From NCBI GenBank assembly GCA_946531445.1, contig CAMNAP010000007.1:1-44815 (forward strand): 44,815 bases of DNA, read 5' to 3'. This document shows positions 32,312 to 40,752 of this stretch, piece after piece (the first letter of the stretch is position 1; every line of letters starts with the position of its first letter). The translations under genes were made by a program, and so were the position numbers. The notes under the pieces were generated by a model, which did no database searches, was not told the DNA's origin, and saw nothing but the letters and a program-made list of their open reading frames with translations. The DNA comes from an uncultured Clostridia bacterium (GTDB lineage Bacteria > Bacillota > Clostridia > Oscillospirales > Acutalibacteraceae).

Positions 32312-33148
32312 CTATTTCTTCGGTCTTTTTTTGTTATAGTCAAGCTTAACCTTTAAGGCGGGGTGAAGCTTATATGCGCCGTAGCCTACGCCGTAATTTG
32401 CGCTGTAGCTTTTAGCCTGAGCAAAAAGCGGGTCGTAAACCTTTCCGCCTATTTCCGTCCACGCGTGCGCGTTGGGGCTTACGCTCTTCGAGTCGTTACA
32501 AACGTAAACGTTTTTGTAGCCTATGGCAACCGCAAGATAAGCAAACGCCGCCGCGTCGCTGTGGCAGTCGCCGCCCCTGTTTGCAAAATGGTCGTTTGCG
32601 TAAACGGCAGGCCAGTAGCTTACGTTACACGACTGTCTGTGCGTCTTGTAATACTTTTTCATAACCCAGTTAAAGCACACGCTGAGCTTCTTTCTTTTTG
32701 ACATACTGCTGTTTGTAATCTGCTCTGCGATTTTCTCAGCCTTAAGTCGACATTTGAAATCCTCTGCCTGAGCCTTGCTCATAGCCTTTCCGCTCGGAAA
32801 ATAGAACTTGTTCTTCCTGTTATACGCACGTATTCTTCCGCTGTTGGCAAGGTGATAGCTGAACTTATTTATTTTAACGGTTTTACCCTTTACAAGAAAT
32901 CCCTTTTTGTTGAAGTAATAGTAATACTTGCCTATTTTAATTACCTTTTTCTTAACGGCAGCTCCGTTAATGTAATATTTTTTCTTGCCGTTTGCGGCGG
33001 TTTCCCAGCCGTTTTTTACAGCGGCTGACGGCTTATCCTCCTGCGCGCTTGCTGTTGCTGTATCTGCCGTATCCTGAGCAAGAGCACAGTAGCTGCCCGA
33101 GCTAAGCGCCATAATTACCGCAATTAATATACATAAAAGCTTTTTCAT
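32312..33148 (-). CDS. Secreted transglutaminase-like protein with cell-wall-binding-type repeats
   Basis: A 278-residue exported protein. The signal peptide (1-~25, ending YCALA) is followed by Tyr/Lys-rich repeats (KKYYINGAAVKKK..., YYYYFNKKGFLVKG, ~57-105) like glucan- or choline-binding repeats. The transglutaminase-like domain (~135-278) has an apparent Cys-His-Asp triad: C195 in GGDCHSDAAAF, H228 in NAHAWTEI, D239 in VYDPLF. Such domains are papain-like proteases or crosslinking enzymes at the wall. The start is the ATG at 33148, which begins a good signal peptide behind GGAGGT. An upstream ATG at 33208 lies inside comM and is rejected. Confidence 0.85.
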   Translation of the reverse strand: MKKLLCILIAVIMALSSGSYCALAQDTADTATASAQEDKPSAAVKNGWETAANGKKKYYINGAAVKKKVIKIGKYYYYFNKKGFLVKGKTVKINKFSYHLANSGRIRAYNRKNKFYFPSGKAMSKAQAEDFKCRLKAEKIAEQITNSSMSKRKKLSVCFNWVMKKYYKTHRQSCNVSYWPAVYANDHFANRGGDCHSDAAAFAYLAVAIGYKNVYVCNDSKSVSPNAHAWTEIGGKVYDPLFAQAKSYSANYGVGYGAYKLHPALKVKLDYNKKRPKK

Positions 33149-33158
33149 TATTTCTGTA

Positions 33159-34682
33159 TTACCTCCAGTATTTTCTGTCAAGACTCCTGTACTGAACAGC
33201 CTCTGCAATGTGCTTTAGCTCAATTTTTTCACTTTCGTCAAGGTCCGCAATCGTTCTCGCAACCCTGAGAATTTTATCGTACGCCCTGGCTGAAAGTCCC
33301 ATCGCCTCAAAGCTCGCTTTAAGCATTGCGTCCGCCTCGTCGCTGAGAATACAGAATTCTCTTGTAGCGCGCGGCGTCATATTTGCATTACAGGTTATAT
33401 TTGTTCCCTCAAAGCGTTTTTTCTGAATGTCCCTCGCCTTATTGACGCGCTTTCTTATCTCGCTGCTCGGCTCTTCCTTTTCCTTGCCCGATAGCTTGTC
33501 GTAATCAATATTCTGCATTTCAATATGAATATCAATTCTGTCAAGAAGCGGTCCCGAGGTTTTGTCTCTGTAACGCTTTTTTGCCGCCTCAGAGCAGGTG
33601 CACTCTCTTGTAGGATGGCCGAGATAACCGCAGGGACAAGGATTCATCGCGGCGACAACCATAATGCTTGACGGATAGGTTACCGTTGTAGCCGCCCTTG
33701 TGATAGTTATTTTTCCGTCCTCAAGCGGCTGCCTGAGCGATTCCTTTGCCCGTCGGTCAAATTCGGGAAATTCGTCCATAAAGAGAACTCCGTTGTGAGC
33801 AAGCGAAATCTCTCCCGGCTTCGGATTTGCTCCGCCGCCCGTCAGTCCCTGAGCTGAAATTGTGTGGTGAGGCGAACGAAACGGCCGTCTTGCGATAAGC
33901 CTTGCGTTTTCGGGAAGCTCGCCCGCTACGGAATATATTTTAGTTGTTTCAACCTTTTCGTCAAAGCTCATTTCGGGAAGAATTGAGCCTATGCGCTTTG
34001 CAAGCATTGATTTACCGGTTCCGGGTGTGCCAATCATAAGACAGTTATGACCGCCCGCCGCAGCAACCTCCATAGCACGTTTAGCCTCGCTCTGTCCCTT
34101 GACGTCGCAGAAATCAAGCTCATCGCTTATAATTTCGGTTTCCTCAAGCGGCTTATAAACGGGAGAAATCAGCTTTGCACCCGTAAGATGAGCCACAATA
34201 TCCTTAACATTGTCTGCGGGGAGAACGTCAATTCCGTCTACAACCGAGCCCTCAACTGCATTAGCCGAGGGAACAAAAACTGCTCCCACGCCGCTCTCCT
34301 TTGCCTGAAGCACCATAGGAAGAACGCCGTTTGCGGGGCGGATTTCGCCGTTTAGCGAAAGCTCACCGATAAATGAATAATCGCTCAAATCGGCGCTGAG
34401 CTGACCGCTTGCCTGAAGAATTGCAATAAAGATAGGCAGGTCGTAGAAAGCACCCTCCTTTTTGATATTGGCGGGAGCAATATTTACAGTTATTCTTGAG
34501 ACGGGGAATTTAAAACCGCAGTTTTTAAGTGAGGCTCTTACTCTTTCCCTGCTCTCTTTTACTGCGGCGTCAGGCAGGCCTACCAAATCAAACCTCGGCA
34601 TACCGCCGCTTATATCCGCTTCAACAAAAACATCGAAGCCCTTAAGGCCTGTAAGCCCCTGGCTTTTTACCTTTGCAAACAT
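33159..34682 (-). CDS. comM: ComM/YifB-type Mg-chelatase-like AAA+ ATPase
   Basis: A 507-residue protein of the YifB/ComM family. The N-terminal Lon-like substrate domain (~1-165, with GLPDAAVKESRERVRA) is followed by an AAA+ core with Walker A GTPGTGKS (218-225), Walker B LFMDEFPEF, and the zinc-type CPCGYLGHPTRECTCS segment. The C-terminal Mg-chelatase-like domain ends in the SARAYDKILRVARTIADL motif. In naturally competent Proteobacteria ComM is a helicase promoting branch migration during recombination; the role in Clostridia is less clear. It heads a unit with the transglutaminase-like and LUD genes. Confidence 0.95.
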   Translation of the reverse strand: MFAKVKSQGLTGLKGFDVFVEADISGGMPRFDLVGLPDAAVKESRERVRASLKNCGFKFPVSRITVNIAPANIKKEGAFYDLPIFIAILQASGQLSADLSDYSFIGELSLNGEIRPANGVLPMVLQAKESGVGAVFVPSANAVEGSVVDGIDVLPADNVKDIVAHLTGAKLISPVYKPLEETEIISDELDFCDVKGQSEAKRAMEVAAAGGHNCLMIGTPGTGKSMLAKRIGSILPEMSFDEKVETTKIYSVAGELPENARLIARRPFRSPHHTISAQGLTGGGANPKPGEISLAHNGVLFMDEFPEFDRRAKESLRQPLEDGKITITRAATTVTYPSSIMVVAAMNPCPCGYLGHPTRECTCSEAAKKRYRDKTSGPLLDRIDIHIEMQNIDYDKLSGKEKEEPSSEIRKRVNKARDIQKKRFEGTNITCNANMTPRATREFCILSDEADAMLKASFEAMGLSARAYDKILRVARTIADLDESEKIELKHIAEAVQYRSLDRKYWR

Positions 34683-34699
34683 TAATAATCACCGTTTCT

Positions 34700-34728
34700 A
34701 TTATACAAAATAATTGTGTTGTTGACAA
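34700..34728 (-). promoter_or_regulatory. Sigma-A promoter of the comM unit
   Basis: Minus strand: TTGTCA (34723-34728), 17-nt spacer, TATAAT (34700-34705). The start codon lies about 20 nt downstream. Its -35 box overlaps that of the divergent promoter. Confidence 0.75.
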
Positions 34729-34750
34729 TACCAAATAATAGGTTTAAAAT
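34722..34750 (+). promoter_or_regulatory. Sigma-A promoter of the phosphohexomutase gene
   Basis: Perfect TTGACA (34722-34727), 17-nt spacer, TAAAAT (34745-34750). It shares five bases of its -35 box with the minus-strand promoter. Confidence 0.78.
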
Positions 34751-34781
34751 AGTATGAGAAAATATTAAAGGAGTTTTTTCA

Positions 34782-36494
34782 ATGGATATTAACGCACTCT
34801 ATAACGAATGGCTTGAAAAAGCGACGGGCGACCCCGACCTCAAAACCGAGCTTGAGAGCATTAAGGGAAACGACGAGGAAATTCTTGACCGTTTTTACCG
34901 CTCACTTGAATTCGGTACAGCAGGACTCAGAGGCGTAATCGGCGCAGGAACTAACAGAATGAATATTTACACAGTCGGAAGAGCTACTCAGGGACTTTCT
35001 GATTTTCTCAACAAAAATTACGAAAATCCGTCTATAGCTATCGGCTATGATTCAAGAATAAAGAGCGAATATTTTTCACGTGAGGCGGCAAGCATACTCG
35101 CCGCAAACGGAATTAAGGTTTACATTTACGAAGAGCTTGAGCCGACACCGTGCCTTTCATTTGCAATACGATATTTCAAAACCTCAAGCGGTATTATTCT
35201 CACCGCCTCTCACAACCCCGCAAAGTATAACGGCTATAAGTGTTATAACCCAAAGGGCTACCAGATGACTGACGAGGAAGCGGCTGAAACCTACGATTTT
35301 ATTCAGAAGGTTGACTACTTCACGGGAATTAAGAAGGTAGATTTTGACGAGGCTGTAAAAGAGGGCAAAATTGAATTCATCGGTCAGGAGGTTATTGACG
35401 TATTTCTTGACGAGGTTCAGAAACAGTGCATCAACCCCGAAATTGTAAAAGAGGCAGACCTCAAGGTTATTTATACTCCGCTTAACGGAACGGGTAACAA
35501 GCCCGTCAGAGCAATTCTTGACAGAATCGGAATCAAAAAGGTTTACGTTGTTCCCGAGCAGGAAAATCCGGACGGAAACTTCCCAACCTGTCCGTTCCCG
35601 AATCCCGAAATCAAGCAGGTATTTGAAATCGGACTTGAGATGAACAAGAATATCGGCGCAGACATTCTTCTCGCAACAGACCCCGACTGCGACAGAGTCG
35701 GAATTGCCGTTCCTGACAAATCGGGCGAGCTTGTTCTTATGAGCGGTAACGAGGTTGGCGCAATGCTCCTCAACTATATTTTAAGCGAGCGCAAGGCAAA
35801 GGGTACTCTTCCTGCTACTGCCGTTGCGGTTAAGAGCTTTGTTTCAACCGACCTTGCCGAGGTTATAGCTAAGAAGTACAACTGCACCTTTAAGAATCTT
35901 CTTACGGGCTTCAAGTACATAGGCGAGCTTATTACTAACCTTGAAAGCGAAGGCAGAGCGGACGACTTTGTTATGGGCTTTGAGGAGAGCTACGGATATC
36001 TTGCAGGTACTCACGCAAGAGATAAGGACGCCGTTGTTGCTTCAATGCTCATCTGTGAAATGGCAGCTTTCTACAAGAGCAAGGGAATGAATCTCGTTGA
36101 CGTTATGAATTCACTTTACGACGAATTCGGCTACTACGGAAACGTTGTTCAGTCCTACACCTTTGAAGGCGCCGCAGGTATGGAAAAAATGGCGGGAATT
36201 ATGGACTCGCTCCGTGCTGATACGCCTAAGGAAATCGCAGGTCTTAAGGTTACGGCTGTTTCAGACTACATGTCAAGCGAAACTGTATTCACCGACGGCT
36301 CTAAAGAGGTTATTGAGCTTCCGAAGTCAAATGTTCTTGCATTCGCGCTTGAGGGCGGAAACAAGATGATTGTACGCCCGTCAGGTACAGAGCCTAAAAT
36401 CAAGGCGTATATCACAGCTATCGGCGACAGTAAAGAAAGCGCAAAGGCGCTCAGCGAAAAGCTCATTGCTGCCGCTGACGAATTTATGAAATAG
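34782..36494 (+). CDS. Phosphoglucomutase/phosphomannomutase (alpha-D-phosphohexomutase)
   Basis: A 570-residue four-domain phosphohexomutase of the long PgcA-type branch. FGTAGLRG (44-51) binds substrate. The phosphoserine is S143 in TASHNPAKYNG, the Mg2+ loop is DPDCDRVG, the sugar-binding loop is GFEESYGYL, and the phosphate loop is RPSGTEPKIK near the C terminus. It interconverts glucose-1- and glucose-6-phosphate, feeding UDP-glucose and wall polymer synthesis. AAAGGAG precedes the ATG. A micropeptide gene follows after 9 nt. Confidence 0.95.
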   Translation: MDINALYNEWLEKATGDPDLKTELESIKGNDEEILDRFYRSLEFGTAGLRGVIGAGTNRMNIYTVGRATQGLSDFLNKNYENPSIAIGYDSRIKSEYFSREAASILAANGIKVYIYEELEPTPCLSFAIRYFKTSSGIILTASHNPAKYNGYKCYNPKGYQMTDEEAAETYDFIQKVDYFTGIKKVDFDEAVKEGKIEFIGQEVIDVFLDEVQKQCINPEIVKEADLKVIYTPLNGTGNKPVRAILDRIGIKKVYVVPEQENPDGNFPTCPFPNPEIKQVFEIGLEMNKNIGADILLATDPDCDRVGIAVPDKSGELVLMSGNEVGAMLLNYILSERKAKGTLPATAVAVKSFVSTDLAEVIAKKYNCTFKNLLTGFKYIGELITNLESEGRADDFVMGFEESYGYLAGTHARDKDAVVASMLICEMAAFYKSKGMNLVDVMNSLYDEFGYYGNVVQSYTFEGAAGMEKMAGIMDSLRADTPKEIAGLKVTAVSDYMSSETVFTDGSKEVIELPKSNVLAFALEGGNKMIVRPSGTEPKIKAYITAIGDSKESAKALSEKLIAAADEFMK

Positions 36495-36503
36495 GAGGCG
36501 CTT

Positions 36504-36599
36504 ATGCATCAGAAATGGATACAGGTTACGGCAATTATCCTTGCTGTACTAATGGCGGTAAGCGGACTCGGAGTCGGACTTACAATGTTTATGAAATAA
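36504..36599 (+). CDS. 31-residue single-pass membrane micropeptide
   Basis: The reading frame encodes 31 residues. It starts MHQKWIQVT, runs through about 20 hydrophobic residues (AIILAVLMAVSGLGVGL) and ends TMFMK. An excellent ribosome site, AGGAGG, lies 6 nt before the ATG, and the stop is just before a strong terminator, so it is the last gene of the mutase transcript. A short basic N terminus suggests N-in topology. The layout recalls Firmicutes miniproteins such as the stressosome-linked Prli42, but the match is by size and pattern only. Confidence 0.78.
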   Translation: MHQKWIQVTAIILAVLMAVSGLGVGLTMFMK

Positions 36600-36600
36600 A

Positions 36601-36640
36601 AAGAAAACGGTACAGCTTCTGCTGTACCGTTTATATTTTT
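36601..36640. terminator. Bidirectional terminator
   Basis: A 12-bp perfect stem AAACGGTACAGC / GCTGTACCGTTT (36605-36616 with 36621-36632) with a TTCT loop. T-rich runs follow on both strands. It ends the mutase/micropeptide transcript and the converging LRR gene. Confidence 0.92.
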
Positions 36641-37847
36641 ATTTTGCTTTTTTCGCTTTTGCAACTGTCCACTGCGATTTTTGTTTTCCTCTTACCGCTC
36701 TTACGCTTACATAGTATTTTTTACCTTTTTTAAGCTTCTTGAGTTTAACAGAGGCTTTCTTTGTTTTTACTGTAACAGCCTTTGACATATCCTTTTTGCG
36801 GCTGTATTTAATCTCATATCTTGTTGCGCCCTTAACCTTCTTCCAGCTTACCTTAATGCTCTTTTTGGCAGCCTTGAGCTTAACGCCCTTAATGTCGTCC
36901 GTACAGCTCAGCTTTGCGCGAAGAAGCGGTCCGTTGCTCTTTTCAAATTTGATTTTATTCCACTGATAAAACGTTCCGCTGTAAGTTACATTCTTAAGCC
37001 CTGCACAGGGGTAAAACGCCGCAAAATCAACTTTTTTAACACTTGTAGGGATTGAAACCGACTTAATGGAATCGCAACAGTTAAACGCATATTTACCGAT
37101 AGTCCGGGTTCCCTCTTTAATAACAAGCGCGTTAATGCTCGGGCAGTTAATAAAGGCGCTGTCACCGATAGATTTAATCTTTCCCGTAAGGTTAACGTTA
37201 ACTAAATCGGAGCAGTTGCTGAACGTGCCCTCGTCAATATAAGTAACGCTGTCGGGGAAGCTTACGCCCGTAAGGTCAACCGCCATATTAAACGCAGACT
37301 TTGCAATAAGTCTTGTTCCCGCTTTAATATTGCAGACGCCCTGAAGATTGTCGTTTGTTGCAACAAGGCAGTTTCCGATATACAAAACGCCGTAATCCCA
37401 GTTTGAATCCTTATTGTAGTATGCGGTGTAAGCAAACGCGTTATAGCCGATATGCTTTACGCTGTCGGGAATTTTAATATCGCCGAGCTTTTCACAGTTC
37501 CAGAAGGCGTACTCGCCTATATTCTGCAAGGAGGCGGGAAGGGTAATCTCTTTAAGCTTTGTGCAGTCGTAAAACGCATTGCTTCCGATGTTGAGAACGC
37601 CGTTTTCAACAACAAGCTTTTCAATTTCCTCTCTTCCCGAAAACGGAGAAAGCGAGCGTTTTTTGTAATCGGTCATAGTTCCCTTACCGCTTATTGTAAG
37701 AGTTTTGTCCGAGCTGCTGTAAGAATACTTTACACCGCTTCCGCAAGCGCCCGAGGTAAGCTCAGCAGCACAAGCAAATACCGAAGTTCCTGCAGTAACG
37801 CTAATAAGCATAACCGCAGCCATAATTACAGATAAAAGCTTTTTCAT
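36639..37847 (-). CDS. Secreted BspA-like leucine-rich-repeat protein with C-terminal Fn3-like domain
   Basis: A 402-residue exported protein. The signal peptide (1-~28, ending CAA) is followed by LRR_5/BspA-type repeats (~60-310) with the recurrent I-G-x-x-A-F-x-x-C-x-x-L pattern. A fibronectin-III-like, strongly basic C-terminal domain (~315-402: VSWKKVKGATRYEIKYS, KLKKGKKYYVSVRAV) follows. The basic tail could bind anionic wall polymers. The start is taken at the second ATG (37847), 6 nt after AGAGGT; the first ATG at 37853 abuts that site. No LPXTG motif. It lies 11 nt after the glycerophosphotransferase gene, so the two are cotranscribed. Confidence 0.88.
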   Translation of the reverse strand: MKKLLSVIMAAVMLISVTAGTSVFACAAELTSGACGSGVKYSYSSSDKTLTISGKGTMTDYKKRSLSPFSGREEIEKLVVENGVLNIGSNAFYDCTKLKEITLPASLQNIGEYAFWNCEKLGDIKIPDSVKHIGYNAFAYTAYYNKDSNWDYGVLYIGNCLVATNDNLQGVCNIKAGTRLIAKSAFNMAVDLTGVSFPDSVTYIDEGTFSNCSDLVNVNLTGKIKSIGDSAFINCPSINALVIKEGTRTIGKYAFNCCDSIKSVSIPTSVKKVDFAAFYPCAGLKNVTYSGTFYQWNKIKFEKSNGPLLRAKLSCTDDIKGVKLKAAKKSIKVSWKKVKGATRYEIKYSRKKDMSKAVTVKTKKASVKLKKLKKGKKYYVSVRAVRGKQKSQWTVAKAKKAK

Positions 37848-37858
37848 TTTCATACCTC

Positions 37859-40588
37859 TTAATTTTTACTGTGCATTTTTCTGTCGTCCTCAAGAACGGC
37901 TTCAAGAATGCGCTTTGCGTTATTTTTATCATGATTTACAAAGAAGCTGTCAATTCTGTCAAGATACTTGTTTTCACAGTCGTTTTCAATAAGCTCGCAA
38001 AGAGCGTTGACAGCGCTGTCAAGGTCCTCACAGACGGGGCCGAAGCCCTCATTGTCATAGTCAAAACACTCATCGTAAATCTGGTTTTCGTAAAATTCCT
38101 TTTTGTCAAACTGCGTATAGACAATCGGCTTGTTGAGATATGCAAAGTCAAAGGCAATAGTTGAATAGTCGGTTACCATAACCGTTGACTCCGCGAACGC
38201 CTTGTTGTAATCAACAAAGCCCTCGTTAATCTTAAACACGTCGCTGTCTTTAAAATGAGCCGACTGCTTGGCAAATATCGGATGAAGACAGAAGAGACCC
38301 GTATAGCCCTTTCTTCTCATTACGTCAAGGAGTCTTTCGTCGGTTATAAGACCGTTGTAGAACTTGAAGAAATCAGTGTTTTTAAAGCCTTCAAAATAAA
38401 TGCTTGATGTCTTGTCATCGTAACACTGCTTATACGCTCTCCTCCAGGTCGGAAGAATAAGGAGCTGTTTCTTCGGGTCGTCGTAAAGCGCGTCAAAGCG
38501 TGCAAGTCCCGTAATTACGACCTGCTCGGGCTCAAGGTTATAATCGCGCTCAATGATGTTGCGCCTCTCGCTTTCGCCCGTTGTAAAGAAAATATGTATG
38601 TCCTTATTATACTTGTTGAGCCACTTTGAGCAGTCGCCGCAGTTTACGCCGTGGTTCATAAAGTAATAGGTGTAATTGTACAAATCAATGAAATAATGGC
38701 GCTGGTCGTCAAAAGCATTAATTGTAAATTCGCCCGCCGACGATGAAATAATCTTGTCCGCCATAAGGAATAAGTATGGGTATTTTCTGCTTTCGGCAAT
38801 TGCAACCTCGCCGATTGACCTCAGCCTTTGCTTAACCTCGGGCTTTGCCATATCGCCTATTACAAAAATCGGTCTTACGCCTTTTGGACAATGCTCGCAG
38901 ATATATTTAAACAGCACCTCGCCGTTATCGCCCGCATTGTCAATTCTGTCTGAAATAAGCCAGATTTTGCCCTTATTTCTCTCTGTGAATTTGTAAAACG
39001 GATATAAAACATATCTCTTGAAAATTACGTCAAGACGCCTTCTCTTAACAAGGCAGAGAATGTTTTTGATACCGCCGCAGAGCTTTTCAAGCCCCTTGCT
39101 TTTCGGCAGAGTTACCTTTATCGCCGTTCTGAAGCACCTTACCGTATAATCGCCGTACCACTTGTAAATTGTTCCGAAACGGACAGCCGCAGGAACAAAT
39201 TTTCCGTAGTTCAGGCTCGCCTCAATTTCTTCCCCGCTGAAGCTGAAAACAGAGTCAAGCTTAAGCGTTTCGCCCTTTTTCATTTCGTTTACGGGTATTG
39301 CAAAACGGTAGAGCATATAGTAAAACGTGTGCTCGTTTTCGCTTGTTTTATGAGTGTTAACCCTGTACTCGCTGATGTCAAACGCATCAATTCTTTTGCC
39401 CTTATATTTAAGGTAGTATTCCGCTCCGTTTTCGGTACATCTTAAAAGCCATTTTGCAATAAGAATATCTGCGTAAAGATAACCGTCCTCAACAGCAGCT
39501 CTTACACATTTTGTGCAATTACTTTTGTTTTCGGTTACCTTAATTATTCTGTAGCCGTTGAACTGGATTTCGCCGCTCTCTCTGTCAAGCTTTGAATTTT
39601 TAAACATATCAACGCCGTATTTATAAAGAATTGCGTCGTACTTTTTGGCAATTGATTTATGGCGCGGATGTCTTAAAAGAATTCTGTCGTCAACCTGAGA
39701 GAGAATCTCTTTTAAAAGCTCAAGGTATTCGTCCTTTTCGTCAGCGTCTAAAACGTTAGGCATTTCGGGATTTGAAAAACGCCACATAATATCGTAGCCG
39801 ACCATTGACTGAGCGTAAGGAATTACCTTTCCGTAAAGCTCCTTTGAATATTTAAACAGTTCAAGATGATAATATTTGAGCGAATTGAGATAAAACGACT
39901 TGTCAAGCACCTGGTTATTTACCGCCGAATCGCCCGCTACTCTTCTTCTGTAATAATACAGCGCCTCGTTTATAAGACCGTACTTGCATTTTTTGAGCAT
40001 CATCTTATTGATAAAGGTTGAATCCTCGCCGTATTTAAGCCTTGAGTCAAACCTTGTGTCGCCTATTGCCTCGGCTTTGATAAACGTTGTAGCCGCGGTT
40101 GACTGAACGGAGTAAAGCTCCTCCTCATCGTTGAGGTCGGCAACTCTTGTTCCGTTTTCAAACTTGTAGTCAAGAGAATGATAGTCGTTTTTCGCCTCAA
40201 AAAACTGAATTCTCGCTGCAAGCACGTCTATCTCATCATAGTGCTTTTCAAAGAAGTTATACGCGTTTAAAAACGAGTTTTCCTCCCACTTGTCGTCGGG
40301 GTCAAGGAAGGTTACATACTTACCCTCAACAAGGTCAAAGCCCATATTTCTCGCAGAGCTTACTCCCCCGTTTTCCTTGTAGATATATGTAATATTATCA
40401 GGATATTTTTCCTTGTATTCCTTACAGATTTCCTCGCTTGAATCTGTTGAGCCATCGTTGATGAGGACAAGCTGAATATTATCTTCAAACCCGACAGTCT
40501 GATTGATTACCGAATCAACCGCCTCGCGCAGATAATCCTCAACATTGTATATCGGCATTATTACGGAAATAGTGAATTTTTTTTGCAT
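37859..40588 (-). CDS. Two-domain GT2 glycosyltransferase - CDP-glycerol glycerophosphotransferase (TagF-like)
   Basis: A 909-residue wall-polymer enzyme. The N-terminal GT2 domain (1-~270) has SVIMPIYNVEDYLREAVDS (8-26), NDGSTDSS and DPDDKW. A middle region (~270-540) resembles the beta-rich linker of TarS/TagF-like proteins. The C-terminal domain (~545-900) is a CDP-glycerol:glycerophosphotransferase of TagF type, with MNHGVNCGD, LPTWRR, HPIF and VTDYSTIAFDFAYLNKPIVY. It should add sugar and glycerol-phosphate (or a similar polyol phosphate) units to a teichoic-like polymer on the cytoplasmic face. AGGAG lies 9 nt before ATG. No tagD or tag transporter genes are in the window. Confidence 0.93.
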   Translation of the reverse strand: MQKKFTISVIMPIYNVEDYLREAVDSVINQTVGFEDNIQLVLINDGSTDSSEEICKEYKEKYPDNITYIYKENGGVSSARNMGFDLVEGKYVTFLDPDDKWEENSFLNAYNFFEKHYDEIDVLAARIQFFEAKNDYHSLDYKFENGTRVADLNDEEELYSVQSTAATTFIKAEAIGDTRFDSRLKYGEDSTFINKMMLKKCKYGLINEALYYYRRRVAGDSAVNNQVLDKSFYLNSLKYYHLELFKYSKELYGKVIPYAQSMVGYDIMWRFSNPEMPNVLDADEKDEYLELLKEILSQVDDRILLRHPRHKSIAKKYDAILYKYGVDMFKNSKLDRESGEIQFNGYRIIKVTENKSNCTKCVRAAVEDGYLYADILIAKWLLRCTENGAEYYLKYKGKRIDAFDISEYRVNTHKTSENEHTFYYMLYRFAIPVNEMKKGETLKLDSVFSFSGEEIEASLNYGKFVPAAVRFGTIYKWYGDYTVRCFRTAIKVTLPKSKGLEKLCGGIKNILCLVKRRRLDVIFKRYVLYPFYKFTERNKGKIWLISDRIDNAGDNGEVLFKYICEHCPKGVRPIFVIGDMAKPEVKQRLRSIGEVAIAESRKYPYLFLMADKIISSSAGEFTINAFDDQRHYFIDLYNYTYYFMNHGVNCGDCSKWLNKYNKDIHIFFTTGESERRNIIERDYNLEPEQVVITGLARFDALYDDPKKQLLILPTWRRAYKQCYDDKTSSIYFEGFKNTDFFKFYNGLITDERLLDVMRRKGYTGLFCLHPIFAKQSAHFKDSDVFKINEGFVDYNKAFAESTVMVTDYSTIAFDFAYLNKPIVYTQFDKKEFYENQIYDECFDYDNEGFGPVCEDLDSAVNALCELIENDCENKYLDRIDSFFVNHDKNNAKRILEAVLEDDRKMHSKN

Positions 40589-40626
40589 TAATCACAGCTC
40601 CTGGGAATTCTATTTAGTCAACATAT

Positions 40627-40655
40627 ATTATAACAGCACATCAATTCAATATCAA
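40627..40655 (-). promoter_or_regulatory. Sigma-A promoter of the glycerophosphotransferase/LRR unit
   Basis: Minus strand: TTGATA (40650-40655), 17-nt spacer, TATAAT (40627-40632), about 40 nt upstream of the start codon. Confidence 0.75.
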
Positions 40656-40688
40656 TATTAATTTTAGAATACATAAAAATATAAATTA

Positions 40689-40717
40689 TTGACTATTACT
40701 TACTTTGATAGTATAAT
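40689..40717 (+). promoter_or_regulatory. Sigma-A promoter of the glycyl-tRNA synthetase operon
   Basis: TTGACT (40689-40694), 17-nt spacer, perfect TATAAT (40712-40717). The start near 40724 leaves a leader of about 30 nt, too short for a T-box. Confidence 0.82.
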
Positions 40718-40752
40718 ATGTCCGAATGTATATAAATACGGAGGAAACTTAT

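Noticed and set aside
33149..33208. Longer start of the transglutaminase-like protein inside comM
   Set aside because: It would bury the signal peptide behind 20 polar residues; GGAGGT serves the ATG at 33148.
40718..40752. T-box leader for glycyl-tRNA synthetase
   Set aside because: The leader after the promoter is only about 30 nt, with no stem I, specifier loop or terminator.
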